Assembly (NCBI GenBank): GCA_963422445.2
Contig: OY729512.2
Location: 5,332,001 to 5,396,000, forward strand
DNA from: G963422445 sp963422445
GTDB taxonomy: Bacteria > Pseudomonadota > Alphaproteobacteria > Thalassobaculales > Thalassobaculaceae
Length of the DNA stretch: 64,000 nt
Reading direction: 5' to 3'
Under the pieces are notes generated by a model, which ran no database searches, had not been told where the DNA came from, and saw nothing but the letters and a program-made list of their open reading frames with translations. Positions within the stretch are counted from its first letter, which is position 1, and each line of letters begins with the position of its first letter. Below are positions 18,074 through 27,591 of the stretch, one piece after another. The position numbers and the translations under genes are program-made.

Positions 18074-19087
18074 ATGGCCGCGGGTTCAGGGGACGGGACG
18101 CGGGAACCGGACGAGACATTGCCGCCGCTGCCTACGCCGCATGACAGATTTTTTCAGGCCTTGCTGTCCGATTCCAGGCGCGCCGGTGCTTTTCTGCGCG
18201 ATCATCTGCCCAACGACATCGCCGGGCTGCTGGACCAGACAATACTGCCGGTCGCCCTGGAGGGCCGGTTCGTGGACGAGGCTCTGTCCAGGAGCCAGAG
18301 CGACCTGCTGTTCCGGGTCACGTTGAAGTCCGGCAAGGAAGCGTTTGTCTACACGCTGCTTGAGCACAAGTCCTACGCCGATCCGGGTCTGCCCTTGCAG
18401 TTGGCGTCCTATATGATCCGGATCTGGAAACGCCATGCGGGGACGGATGCGGCGAAGTTGCGAGCGTTGCCGCCGATCATTCCGATCGTGCTCTTTCACG
18501 GTGAGTCCGAGGGGATGGTGCCGGCCTCTCTGGCGGCAGCGGTCGACACGGAGGGCCAGCCGGCGTTGGCGTTCGCGGAGGGTTTCAGCTACATATTCCG
18601 GAATATCAGAAGGCTCACGACGGAGGAGCTGTCGCGGGACGCTGATCTCAAGGCCGGTCTGATCGTGCTGAAGCGTGATGCGATCGAGTTTCTGGATACG
18701 GTGCTTCTGGGCTTGCAGAGCGACCCTGACTTGTACCACCAGGTGCTGGAATATATTCTCCATGTCTATTCAGTTCCCGATCTGGAATGGCTCAGCACGG
18801 TCCTGGAGAACAAACTTGGTTATCCGGAGGTGACTTTGAACACGATTGCGGAAACCTTGATCGCACAAGGGAAAGCACAAGGAAAAGCAGAAGGGAGAGC
18901 CGAAGGGCAAGCCGAAGGGGAAGCGAAGATGCTTGCCCGCCTGCTCGAACGACGGTTCGGCCCTCTGCCCCGGTCGGCGCGGGAGCGCATTGCGGCAGCC
19001 GCGATCGAGCAGCTCGACAGGTGGGGCGACGGCGTGTTGGAGGCGCAGTCGCTGGATGATCTGCTCGGCCAGCCAGAAGCCTCCTGA
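18074..19087 (+). CDS. Rpn-family recombination-promoting nuclease/putative transposase
   Basis: A 337-residue protein. The N-terminal half is the PD-(D/E)XK domain of the Rpn (transposase_31/PDDEXK) family: PHDRFFQALLSDSRRAGAFL, then SDLLFRV (metal-binding Asp) and FVYTLLEHKSY (E-x-K). Next comes the helical part (LRALPPIIPIVLFHG...), then a low-complexity run of A-x-G-K/E repeats near residues 270-290 (AQGKAQGKAEGRAEGQAEG) and a C-terminal helix bundle. Rpn proteins are RecA-independent nucleases that spread with mobile DNA and are tied to phage defence in some bacteria. Full length and apparently intact. No partner gene adjoins it. Confidence 0.85.
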   Translation: MAAGSGDGTREPDETLPPLPTPHDRFFQALLSDSRRAGAFLRDHLPNDIAGLLDQTILPVALEGRFVDEALSRSQSDLLFRVTLKSGKEAFVYTLLEHKSYADPGLPLQLASYMIRIWKRHAGTDAAKLRALPPIIPIVLFHGESEGMVPASLAAAVDTEGQPALAFAEGFSYIFRNIRRLTTEELSRDADLKAGLIVLKRDAIEFLDTVLLGLQSDPDLYHQVLEYILHVYSVPDLEWLSTVLENKLGYPEVTLNTIAETLIAQGKAQGKAEGRAEGQAEGEAKMLARLLERRFGPLPRSARERIAAAAIEQLDRWGDGVLEAQSLDDLLGQPEAS

Positions 19088-19359
19088 AACGGTCTTGACA
19101 TCCGGTCAGGGACCGGCGCTTGCCCGAGGGAATTCCGAAACACGCGTGCGTGTTTGCCGAAAGCTCTGTGACGCTGCCGCAGAGGCGAAAGCAAATGCGC
19201 CGGTCCCGGAACGAAGGAACGTATGGTTTCCGGCGACTTTCGCCCTCCGCCGATGGCCCGCAATCGCCCGAAAGGCGTTGCCTTCGCGGCAGGACAAGTC
19301 CCGACAAGGGCAGCATGGACACAGGACGCATGACAGATTGAAAACCCCTCGAAATCCGC

Positions 19360-20384
19360 GGCTCAATTCGTGAATTGTAGGTGCGGTTTGGCCATCGCCG
19401 CCTCGAGGCAGGCTCTGGGCGATGGCTGATCGCCGCGTTCGATGAGATGCAACCACCTCAGATAGCTGTCGAGGTCCTTGGTGAGATGCCGCGGAAGCCG
19501 CGCAGGACGCCCTTGATCTGGCTGTGGCGGCTATTGACCGTCTGGATGGGCCGCGCGCCCGGACCCGCTCGCTGGCAGAAGCGTTGATGCTCCCGTGTGG
19601 GATGTCGAGCGCCGCCGCAACGGGCGGATAGCAGCGGTTGGCGTCGGAGACGAGCATCGCATCCGGTGCGACGACCGGCTCCAGCCCCTCCTTCACGCTG
19701 TCTGCGTTGAGGGCGGGCAGGGTATGGCTGAGGGTCTCGCCCGCACGGCCGGCGGCGACCAGGATCGGCCCTGGCTCGCGCGAGGCCGGGTTTGCGGACC
19801 GTCCCGCCGCACCGGCGCCGCGTGCGGTCCAGCTTCCGCTCCTCCTTGCGGCTCTCGAGAACGACGGTCTCGAGAGCCTCGACGATCCCGGCAAGCCGGT
19901 CCGGCGCCTGGCGCACCGCCGCCAGAAAGCGGTGGCGCCAGCGAGGCGTCGTGCGCGGCGCAATCCCGCAGCGCTCGGCAGCCTCCCGGATCGTCTCGCC
20001 GGCGCCAGGCGAGGCGCCAAAGGCCAGCCAGCGCTCCTCGTGGTGCAAGCCCGACAGCGCTGTGCCGGTCAGCGCACCGAACCTCTTCCTACAGGCCTTG
20101 CACCGGACACGGCGAAGACCGCGCGCCGTGCCCCGCGACACCGCCCCGCCGGCGCCGCAATGCCGACAGCGCCGCTCGTGATCCACGCCCAGATCGATCG
20201 CCGCCAGCGAGGCCGCGCCCTCCGGCGGGTCCGACAGCACCGCCGCCACCGCCATGCGCTGCGTCGCCGTCAGCTCATCGACATGCGAGAACCAATCCCG
20301 AAACCGCTCGTCATCCATCTGTCTAACCGCCAAGGCGAATCGGGCGAGTTTCTATCGCGATACCTACGAGTCACGAATTGAGCC
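19360..20384 (-). mobile_element. IS1595-family element with 8-bp target duplication, 1025 bp
   Basis: Both ends carry GGCTCAATTCGTGA, followed by ATTGTAG at the left and CTCGTAG at the right. AAATCCGC lies at 19352-19359 and again at 20385-20392, the 8-bp duplication expected of IS1595-family transposition. The transposase inside is dead. Confidence 0.92.
19363..20333 (-). pseudogene. IS1595-family transposase, frameshifted and lacking the first catalytic Asp
   Basis: It starts MAVRQMDDERFRDWFSHVDE. The zinc ribbon RRCRHCGAGGAVSR...RCKACRKRF is intact. The DDE block that should read VEADET reads GIVEALETVVLES, so the first catalytic aspartate is Leu. Near 19780 the frame changes and continues with NADSVKEGLEPVVAPDAM and VSDANRCYPPVAAALDIPH. 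The end LDSYLRWLHLIERGDQPSP...LQFTN is in a third frame. Inactive by frameshifts and by active-site loss, so any later movement would need another copy's enzyme. Confidence 0.88.
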
Positions 20385-20392
20385 AAATCCGC

Positions 20393-20807
20393 TACTGGCC
20401 CGGCAAACTCTCTTCAGCAGTCCGTCAAGGCCCCCGGACGACCCGCCAAAACCATCCGGCACAACTCGATAACCGCAGGCACGGCAGCGATTAACCAGGG
20501 CTCTGGAAACCGAAGGACACCGCGCGACAAGTGGTAGCGGTTTTGAGGTCACTAATGAACCGAATGCTTGTCCGGATGGTTCCGTCACGTTGCCGGCGCG
20601 CCTTGTCGTCGATCAGAGGCAGCACGGGCGCGGGCGGGAACATTGCTGCTCAAGGTTTCATCTCTTCGGACGAGGCAAGCGGCGGATCCGATCGCATTCG
20701 GGCGGTCATCGTTCACGCCAGGGACAACAAAGCGCATGTCTGGAGCGGGCCTGCCGGTTTCGAACCCGGGTTGATGGATCCTGCAATCCGCCGTGTCTCG
20801 ATCCGGT
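20393..20807. other. No recognisable gene; downstream of livG
   Basis: About 415 bases with only short frames lacking motifs. No T-tailed hairpin was seen after the livG stop. Confidence 0.35.
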
Positions 20808-21614
20808 TCAGATCCGGCCATGGAGGATTGCCCGTACGTCTTCGTCGTCCTCTTCCTGGCCCAGATAAGCTTCGATCACCGCAGGGTCGTCCTTGACCTG
20901 ATTCGGCGGACCTTCGCCGATCTTCTTGCCGTAATCCAGTACGGTAACAGTGTCGCAGGTCTCCATGACAACCTTCAGGATATGCTCCACGATCAGAATG
21001 GTCAGCCCGTAGCGTTCTTTCAGCTGCATCACGATCTCGAGTAAACGGTCGACATTGACCGGCGACAGGCCTGCGGCCGGCTCGTCAAGCATCAGCAGTT
21101 TCGGTTGCATGGCCATCGCCCGGCCAAGCGAAAGGAGCCGGCGCTGGCCACCGGACAGTTCACTGGCAGGCATGTCGGCGTATTCGGCAAGACCGATGAA
21201 ACCGAGCAGATCCATCATTTCGGCCCTGATCTCGGCGTCTTTTGCCTGGGCCCGGGCACTGTTGAAAATTGTGGCCAGAAATCCGTATGGTACATGCATA
21301 TGGTAACCGACCATGAGATTCTGCAGGACTGTCATTTCCTGAAACAAGCGCAGCAACTGGAATGTCCGGGCGATGCCCAGAGCGCCGACCCGATGGGACG
21401 GGATATTGGTGATATCGGTTCCGTCGAAACGTATGACACTGCCCGGATCGGCGGGATATACACCGGTCACGAGATTGAAGAATGTCGACTTCCCGGAACC
21501 GTTCGGCCCGATCAGCCCGTGAATCGTTCCCGGCTGGACGGCGATATCGAGATTGTCGATCGCCAGCAGGCCGCCGAAACGTTTCGACAGGTTTCTGGTT
21601 TCAAGCAATGTCAT
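20808..21614 (-). CDS. livG: Branched-chain amino acid-type ABC transporter ATPase LivG
   Basis: A 268-residue ATPase from ATG 21614 (MTLLETRNLSKRFGGL), preceded by AAGGGAAA; it overlaps the end of livM by 14 bases. Walker A is GPNGSGKST, the signature LSGGQRRLLSLGRA and Walker B LLMLDEPAAGLSP. HTFQ-type Q-loop context (GIARTFQLLRLF) is typical of LivG. It energises import with LivF. Last gene of the operon livF-livH-livK-livM-livG. Confidence 0.92.
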   Translation of the reverse strand: MTLLETRNLSKRFGGLLAIDNLDIAVQPGTIHGLIGPNGSGKSTFFNLVTGVYPADPGSVIRFDGTDITNIPSHRVGALGIARTFQLLRLFQEMTVLQNLMVGYHMHVPYGFLATIFNSARAQAKDAEIRAEMMDLLGFIGLAEYADMPASELSGGQRRLLSLGRAMAMQPKLLMLDEPAAGLSPVNVDRLLEIVMQLKERYGLTILIVEHILKVVMETCDTVTVLDYGKKIGEGPPNQVKDDPAVIEAYLGQEEDDEDVRAILHGRI

Positions 21615-22626
21615 CGGGTTTCCCTTCGCGGGCTTCGACAAAACGCCGGGTCACCAGATGCCGGTCGATGACGCCACCAATTCCCTGTGGCATGAACATC
21701 ACCAACAGAACCATGCTGAGGCCGAACAGGAGCGGCTGGTAAAAATAGTACTCCAAGGTCTGATCGTAGATCACCGTGACCACGATCGCGCCGATGACCC
21801 CGCCCCAGATATGGCCGATCCCGCCAAGAACGACCATCAGCAGCAATGTCACCATCTCGATAATCGTGAAGTTGTTATGGTGGATATAGCCGGGCGGCAT
21901 ATGGGAAAACAACGCGCCGGCGGCGCCCGCGTAAAGGGCGCTGATGACGAATGCGAGCAATTTGTGCCGGGTCACGTTGATTCCGTGCACACTCGCCGCA
22001 ATGATGTCTTCGCGGACCGCCATGAATGCTCGGCCGGTAGCCGACCGCAGAAGCGAGAACGACAGATAGATCCCGACCAGCGCCGTCACCATGACGAGAT
22101 AATAGTAACGCTCGAATGAATCGAAGGTGAACCCGGCGATTTCGGGCGGCGGAATCAGCATGATGCCGGTCGAGGAGCCGAAAAACGGCGTCACCGCAAT
22201 CATGATCCGGACGCTCTCACCAAGTCCGAGGGTCGCAAGTGCGAGATAGGCGCCTTCCAGCCGGACTGACGGCAGGCCGACCACGATCCCGGCCAGCCCG
22301 GCGATCAGGACGCCGAGCGGAAAGGATATCCAGAACGGAAATCCGAGATGAATTGAGAACAGCGCGGACGACACCGCGCCGATGGCATACAGCCCGACAT
22401 GTCCGACTGTGACCTGACCGCAGAACCCCTTGACGATGTTGAGACCGACTGTCAGCAGGATGAAGATACAGATCTTGTTGATCAGATAAATGTAGTAGTC
22501 GGTGAAGACATAGGTCACCAGCTGCGGCACCGGCAGCAACAGTACAAGCGCCAGCAACCATGGTAGCAGACGGTGGGTCCGCCTCAGCCGCTCAAACTGT
22601 TGGCTGACGAATGAGAGTGCGTTCAT
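21601..22626 (-). CDS. livM: Branched-chain amino acid-type ABC transporter permease LivM
   Basis: A 341-residue membrane protein starting MNALSFVSQQFERL at ATG 22626, chosen over an upstream in-frame start because of the AGGA site just before it. Many hydrophobic segments are visible (LLPWLLALVLLLPVPQLV and others), together with the family blocks VGLNIVKGFCGQVTVGHVG, SATGRAFMAVREDIIAA and GGIGHIWGGVIGA. It forms the inner-membrane channel with LivH. Confidence 0.92.
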   Translation of the reverse strand: MNALSFVSQQFERLRRTHRLLPWLLALVLLLPVPQLVTYVFTDYYIYLINKICIFILLTVGLNIVKGFCGQVTVGHVGLYAIGAVSSALFSIHLGFPFWISFPLGVLIAGLAGIVVGLPSVRLEGAYLALATLGLGESVRIMIAVTPFFGSSTGIMLIPPPEIAGFTFDSFERYYYLVMVTALVGIYLSFSLLRSATGRAFMAVREDIIAASVHGINVTRHKLLAFVISALYAGAAGALFSHMPPGYIHHNNFTIIEMVTLLLMVVLGGIGHIWGGVIGAIVVTVIYDQTLEYYFYQPLLFGLSMVLLVMFMPQGIGGVIDRHLVTRRFVEAREGKPDDIA

Positions 22627-22714
22627 CGGTCCTGTCACGAGCCGTCCGGTCGGCGGAAGCCCTGCCGGAACTGGGGAGGGCCGCGAGCCCCCTCCCGGCT
22701 CCGGCACAGACGCC

Positions 22715-23926
22715 TTACTCGAGGCCGAAATCTTCCGGCATTGTCACGCGGGCAAGCACTTCGGTCTCGTAGTCTTCGCCGCCCTTGGAGTAGGCGATCA
22801 GCACCGCGGTCCTGTTTCCGTCGCGGCATTGCGGGGTCGGATCGGCACAGAAGCTGATATCGCCGGATCCAAGGCCGCGATATCCCTTCACGGTTGCAAT
22901 CGCATCGCGAATGGCCGTACGGTCAGCTGCGAGTGAAGCGTCGTCAAGTGACAGATTGGCGCGGCTGAGGGCAATCTCGACGATCCGGATCAAGTCGTAA
23001 GCTTGGCTGAAATCGTGATCCGGCGCGTGGATGCCGTAGCGCGTCCGCACCATTTCATTGAACAGCCGGGCGACCGGCCGGGTATCGGCCGCCGCAAAGG
23101 CCGCCGCGAAGAAGACACCCTTGGCAGCGTCTCCGGCGATCGCAGGGACCGGGGAGTTCGACGCGGACGATGACCCGATGCGGCGTACGGAGGCCGGAAT
23201 GCCGGCTTCGTAGGATTGCACCAGCGCCCGGGCCATGGTTTCGGCGAGGGCGGCGATCATGATCCCGTCAACACCGGCCGATTTGATCTTCTGCATATGG
23301 GTTCGGAAATCGACTTCCTTTTCCTGGACCTGCGCCACATAGACCGGGTCGGCGCCGTGTTGCGCCTTCATCTGGGCCTGCATGGCATCGCAGTCATTCT
23401 GGGATGCGGCGTCGGCCGCGCACAGATAAGCTACTCTGTGGCCGATGTTCTCGCCGACATATTTGGCATTGACACCGGCATAGTACCGGCCCGAAACCGG
23501 AACCCGGAACACCCAGGCGCTGCCCTTCTGGGTGATCTTCTCGTTCGTCGAATGCGGAATGATCTGCGGCACCTTCGCCTTGGCCGTCACATCGACGATC
23601 GGCAGCGACACCGATGAGCAGGTCGAGCCGATGAGGAGATGGATCTTCTCTTGAAAGATTAGCTTGTTGGCATTTGCGACACCCTTGTCGGATTTGCATT
23701 CGTCGTTGAGGAGCGTCGCCGCGATGGTGTGACCGTTAATGCCGCCGGCTTCGTTGATCATGCCGATCTCGTCCATGACCATCTGGCCGTATTTCTGGCC
23801 GTTTTCGCTGATCATCCGCATGGTAATCCCGACACGGATATCGGCGGCTGTGGCGACCGATGCGGTCGCGCACAGAATCGCCGCGATGAAACCGTTCGCG
23901 AGAAGTCGTTTCCTTGGTATTGTCAT
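22715..23926 (-). CDS. livK: Branched-chain amino acid-type ABC transporter substrate-binding protein
   Basis: A 403-residue periplasmic protein from ATG 23926 behind AAGGAGG. A signal peptide (MTIPRKRLLANGFIAAILCA...ATAA) precedes the mature start DIRVGITM. Leu/Ile/Val-binding-type blocks include MINEAGGINGHTIAATLLND, LLIGSTCSSVSLPIVDV and YDLIRIVEIALSRANL. The family binds hydrophobic amino acids, but also urea, amides or aromatic acids, so the substrate is not fixed by sequence. The unusual position between the two permease genes (H-K-M) does not suggest a known specialised system. Confidence 0.88.
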   Translation of the reverse strand: MTIPRKRLLANGFIAAILCATASVATAADIRVGITMRMISENGQKYGQMVMDEIGMINEAGGINGHTIAATLLNDECKSDKGVANANKLIFQEKIHLLIGSTCSSVSLPIVDVTAKAKVPQIIPHSTNEKITQKGSAWVFRVPVSGRYYAGVNAKYVGENIGHRVAYLCAADAASQNDCDAMQAQMKAQHGADPVYVAQVQEKEVDFRTHMQKIKSAGVDGIMIAALAETMARALVQSYEAGIPASVRRIGSSSASNSPVPAIAGDAAKGVFFAAAFAAADTRPVARLFNEMVRTRYGIHAPDHDFSQAYDLIRIVEIALSRANLSLDDASLAADRTAIRDAIATVKGYRGLGSGDISFCADPTPQCRDGNRTAVLIAYSKGGEDYETEVLARVTMPEDFGLE

Positions 23927-23962
23927 GTCATATCCTCCTTGTTTGACATTCAACCGATCCGG

Positions 23963-24865
23963 TCATGCCTTCACTCTGACTTCGATCCCGAGCAGTCCTG
24001 ACGGCTTGATCATCAGGACCAGGATCAGTAGAAGGAAAGCGTATATATCCTTGTGGTTCGGGGAAATATAGGCCGCGCCGAGATTTTCGAAAACACCAAC
24101 CATCAGGCCTCCGAGAATAGCGCCGGGCAGGCTGCCGAACCCGCCGACAACCGCGGCTGCGAAGGCCTTCATCAGCATCAGGTACCCCATCTCCACCTGA
24201 ACCGACTGCATCGGGCCGATCAGTGTTCCGGCTGCTGCCGCCAGCGCGCAGGCCAGTCCGAAGATCAGGGAAATCATCAACGGGACATTGATCCCCATGA
24301 GAAACGCGATGTCCTTGTTCGCCGCTACGGCCCGCACGGCCAGACCGGCCTTGGTCTTCTTCAGGAACAGGTGCAGCGCCGCCATCAACACAACGGCGAT
24401 GACGGCCGTCAGCCCGTAGCTCCGCGGCAGCGAGATCTCGCCGATCTGGAAGGGCGGTCCGAGATCGACCGGAAACGGTTCGGCGTCGGCGCCCCAGACC
24501 AGAAACGCGATGTTCTGTAACACCACCGACATGCCGAATCCGCAGATGATCATGCCCATGCCGGCCACCGTGTATCCGCCACCGCTCTTGGTCAGTCGGC
24601 GATAGAACACGCGCTCGATGACGATGCCGAAAATCCCGACGCAGATCATGGCCGACAGCAGGGCGAAGGGATAGGGAACCCCGAACTGCGCAGAGAACAC
24701 GAGGCCGAAGAAAGCGCCGAACATGTAGATTTCGCCATGCGCGAAATGAACAATGTCGAGGCCCGAATAGATCAGGGAAATCCCGAGCGCGACGATGCCA
24801 TAGACAACACCGATCGTGAGTCCGAACAGGATGAATGCGAACAGCGACGTAAAATCGAATTCCAT
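23963..24865 (-). CDS. livH: Branched-chain amino acid-type ABC transporter permease LivH
   Basis: A 300-residue membrane protein starting MEFDFTSLFAFILFGLT. It contains the LivH hallmark GISLIYSGLDIVHFAHGEIYMFGAF (shown here in part), plus GLAVRAVAANKDIAFLMGIN and AAVVGGFGSLPGAILGG. It pairs with LivM as the channel. It lies 14 bases downstream of livF and 36 bases before livK. Confidence 0.92.
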   Translation of the reverse strand: MEFDFTSLFAFILFGLTIGVVYGIVALGISLIYSGLDIVHFAHGEIYMFGAFFGLVFSAQFGVPYPFALLSAMICVGIFGIVIERVFYRRLTKSGGGYTVAGMGMIICGFGMSVVLQNIAFLVWGADAEPFPVDLGPPFQIGEISLPRSYGLTAVIAVVLMAALHLFLKKTKAGLAVRAVAANKDIAFLMGINVPLMISLIFGLACALAAAAGTLIGPMQSVQVEMGYLMLMKAFAAAVVGGFGSLPGAILGGLMVGVFENLGAAYISPNHKDIYAFLLLILVLMIKPSGLLGIEVRVKA

Positions 24866-24879
24866 GTCCCGCCTCCTCG

Positions 24880-25629
24880 TCAGTCCGGCTCGTCCTGCCC
24901 CGTGCCGGCGACGGATCCTCCAAGGAACGACGATTTGACATTGGGGTCGACCATCAGGTCCCGGGCGTCCCCTTCCAGTAATATCCTGCCGTCGCGGATG
25001 ACGTAACCGTATTCGGCAAGCAGCAGGGCCATCCGGACATTCTGTTCGACAATCAGTACCGAAACGCCAGCTTCGCGGATCCTGTTCACCGTAGCGAAGA
25101 TCTCCAATACGACTTTCGGGGCGAGGGCGGCACTGGGCTCGTCCAGCATGATCATCTTCGGGCGCGCCATCAAGCCCCGGCCGATAACAAGCATCTGGAC
25201 CTCGCCGCCGCTCAACGTTCCCGACATCTGGGTTCGCCGCTCCTTGAGCCTCGGAAAGAAAGTGTAGACCATTTCGAGATCGTCGGCGACGCCGCGGCGA
25301 TCCGACCGGATATAGGCGCCAAGCCTGAGATTTTCCTCGACGGTCATCGCCGGGTAGGAGTCCTTGCCCTGTGTGACCTGCACCAGGCCTCGGCGCACAA
25401 TCTGGTCCGGTCGCAACCGGTGGACCTCCGCCCCGTCGAACTCGATCGTCCCTTTCCAGACCGGAAGCAGGCCCGACATCGCCTTGAGCATTGTCGATTT
25501 GCCGGTTCCGTTGCCGCCGAGGAGGGCGACGATCCCGCCGGCCGGGACGTTCATGTCGATACCGCGCAGAATCTGGATCCGGCCATAACCGGTTTCGAGA
25601 TTGCGCACTGTCAACATCGTGAAATCCAT
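24880..25629 (-). CDS. livF: Branched-chain amino acid-type ABC transporter ATPase LivF
   Basis: A 249-residue ATPase. The start at ATG 25629 (MDFTMLTVRNLETGYG) is preferred; ATG 25617 is an alternative, and the long upstream extension is Arg/Pro-rich junk. Walker A is GGNGTGKST, the signature LSGGEVQMLVIGRG and Walker B MIMLDEPSAALAP. PxLKERRTQMSGTLSGGE is LivF-like. First gene of the operon. Confidence 0.9.
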   Translation of the reverse strand: MDFTMLTVRNLETGYGRIQILRGIDMNVPAGGIVALLGGNGTGKSTMLKAMSGLLPVWKGTIEFDGAEVHRLRPDQIVRRGLVQVTQGKDSYPAMTVEENLRLGAYIRSDRRGVADDLEMVYTFFPRLKERRTQMSGTLSGGEVQMLVIGRGLMARPKMIMLDEPSAALAPKVVLEIFATVNRIREAGVSVLIVEQNVRMALLLAEYGYVIRDGRILLEGDARDLMVDPNVKSSFLGGSVAGTGQDEPD

Positions 25630-26057
25630 GTGCGGGCCGGACCTCGAAGCGGGCGCCCGGTCACGCGCAGCCTGTCGGCGTCTGGAGCGCTGGCCGGATC
25701 TGCCCGTGGATGCCGGACTGGGTCGTTGCGGTCGCGCGACTGCCATGCCGGCGGCCCTCTGCCTGGAGCCGAGATCGTATGCCGACCGACGAACCGCCGG
25801 AACAGGGACGGTGTCCCCAGTTTGAGGCCGCATGGCGATTGCACAATCAAGACCAGACCGCAAATTCCTCGCAACTGAACGCCGCGACACTGGAACCCGT
25901 GGACGGATCCCAAGACGAAGACATGTGCCTGCGGGACTGATCTATAACGCAATCCGCCGGTTACGGCAATGGCGTATCCAGCCTGACTCCGGCCGGACTG
26001 TGAACCGGACGGGTTTTCGTGACGGTCCTTACGATAACCGGTAACGGAGTGCTTCGA
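25630..26057. other. No recognisable gene; leader of the liv operon
   Basis: About 430 bases between the stop of the nar-linked isomerase gene and livF. It must hold the liv promoter unless livF is read from nar. I see no convincing -35/-10 pair and no terminator hairpin with a T-run. Confidence 0.35.
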
Positions 26058-26849
26058 TTACTGAACCAGTGGTGATGCGGCACCGGCAATGTCTGTGCCG
26101 CGGATGTCCGCCCGGCCGGCAAGAACCTGCACATACTGGGCAATTGCGCGGCGCCAGCCGGCCTCTTCGAGATAGGCTGCAACGCGGTCGTGTACGGCTT
26201 CAAACGGGAGTTGTTTGCCCTCGACACGATGTTCCAGCCGCAGCACATGAATGCCGTAACGGGAGGTCACGGGCACCGGACACAGCTGGCCTTGTTCGAG
26301 GCTGGCAAGGAAGGTTTCGATTTCCGGCACGATGTCGCCGGGCGTGACTTGGCCCAGACTGCCGCCATCTCGGCCCGACGGGCAATCGGACAGCTCCCGC
26401 GCCAGCTTGCCGAACGCAGATGGCCGCGAGGTCAGCACAGCGAGCGCCTGTTCCGCCCGCGACCGGGCGTCCGCGCGGGCCGGCTCGTCGTCCGGCGCGG
26501 ACGCGAACAGGATATGGGACGCCTGATACAGTGTCGAACTCGTAAAGCGGTCCTTGTTGTTCTCGTAATATCGCTTGCAGGCGTCCTCATCGGCTTCGGG
26601 AACAACGACATCGGCGCTGACGACCTGGCGGATCAGGGCTTCTTCCGCAGTTTCGACCCGGCCGGCGTCGTCGTGGTCCGGTTTCGGCGTCAGGTCCAGT
26701 TCTCGCGCTCGTTGCAGCAGCAGTTCCCGAACTACCAGGGCCCGGGTCGCGGTCAAGAGCGCCGTCTCGAGATCCGGCGCCGGATGGTTCTGCGCTTCGG
26801 CCGTGATCGCGCTGGTCACGATCGGCATGCCGTTGACGGAAACCTCCAT
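26058..26849 (-). CDS. Parvulin-type peptidyl-prolyl isomerase of the nar operon
   Basis: A 263-residue protein from ATG 26849 (MEVSVNGMPIVTSA) behind AGAGGGA. An N-terminal helical part leads to a rotamase domain near residues 130-230: ASHILFAS, FGKLARELSDCPSGRDGGSLG, GDIVPEIETFLASLEQGQ and SRYGIHVLRLEHR. No signal peptide is visible. PpiC/NifM-like isomerases are found as the last gene of nar operons in several proteobacteria, presumably aiding folding or maturation of the reductase. It starts 17 bases after the narI stop. Confidence 0.85.
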   Translation of the reverse strand: MEVSVNGMPIVTSAITAEAQNHPAPDLETALLTATRALVVRELLLQRARELDLTPKPDHDDAGRVETAEEALIRQVVSADVVVPEADEDACKRYYENNKDRFTSSTLYQASHILFASAPDDEPARADARSRAEQALAVLTSRPSAFGKLARELSDCPSGRDGGSLGQVTPGDIVPEIETFLASLEQGQLCPVPVTSRYGIHVLRLEHRVEGKQLPFEAVHDRVAAYLEEAGWRRAIAQYVQVLAGRADIRGTDIAGAASPLVQ

Positions 26850-26865
26850 GCGGTCCCTCTTTCTC

Positions 26866-27591
26866 TCAAACGGCCCGATCCCCGTCCGTTCCGGGGATCG
26901 GACGCCGCCCGGCAACGGCGCGCACCACCTGATAGCCCGGCCGCCAAAGATAACGAACAGGCGCGCTCAGTATGTGGACCAGACGGGTAAACGGAAATAC
27001 CAGGAAAATCGTGAGGCCAAGAAACAGATGCAGCCGGTAGATCCAGTGCGTATCCATGATGTAGCTGGCGGCGGCCGGATCGAAAGCGAAGATACCCTGC
27101 GCCCACGCCATGAACTTGAGCATTTCCGATCCATCGAGGTGATCGAGAGAGGCCAGAATGGTCAACAATCCGATCAGGAGTTGCAGGTCGAGCAGAACGA
27201 GAATGGCGATATCGCCAAATGACGAGACTTTCCGGATCCGTCGATCAGCCAGGCGCCGATAGAGCAGCATCATGCCTCCGGCAAGCGCGGCAAGCCCCGC
27301 CAGACCGCCAACCGCCATTGATGCGATCTGTTTGAACGAATGCCCGATTCCGAGCCAGTCGAGAACTGCGACCGGTGTCAGGAGACCGGCGAAATGACCG
27401 ACGAAAACCACCAGAATGCCAGCATGGAACAGTGCCGAGCCGGTTATGAGCAACCGCCGCTGCAACAACTGATCCGACCGGGCATGCCATGTATAGGGCT
27501 CGCGCTCATAGCGGACGATGCTGCCCAGGATCAGGACAGCGAGCGCGATGTACGGATAGACTCCAAAGATCGCGATCATCAAGGCGTCCAT
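26866..27591 (-). CDS. narI: Respiratory nitrate reductase gamma subunit NarI (cytochrome b)
   Basis: A 241-residue membrane protein with five hydrophobic segments. NarI anchors NarGH in the cytoplasmic membrane and passes quinol electrons through two b hemes. Candidate heme ligands are the His pairs in LFHAGILVVFVGHFAG and THWIYRLHLFLG...RLVH. The N-terminal FGVYPYIALAVLILGSIVRY is typical. Its start overlaps the narJ end by 13 bases. Full length. Confidence 0.95.
   Translation of the reverse strand: MDALMIAIFGVYPYIALAVLILGSIVRYEREPYTWHARSDQLLQRRLLITGSALFHAGILVVFVGHFAGLLTPVAVLDWLGIGHSFKQIASMAVGGLAGLAALAGGMMLLYRRLADRRIRKVSSFGDIAILVLLDLQLLIGLLTILASLDHLDGSEMLKFMAWAQGIFAFDPAAASYIMDTHWIYRLHLFLGLTIFLVFPFTRLVHILSAPVRYLWRPGYQVVRAVAGRRPIPGTDGDRAV

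Noticed and set aside
20808..25629. A urea transporter (urtABCDE) identity for the liv operon
   Set aside because: Gene order F-H-K-M-G and the binding-protein sequence give no urea-specific signal, and no urease genes are nearby.
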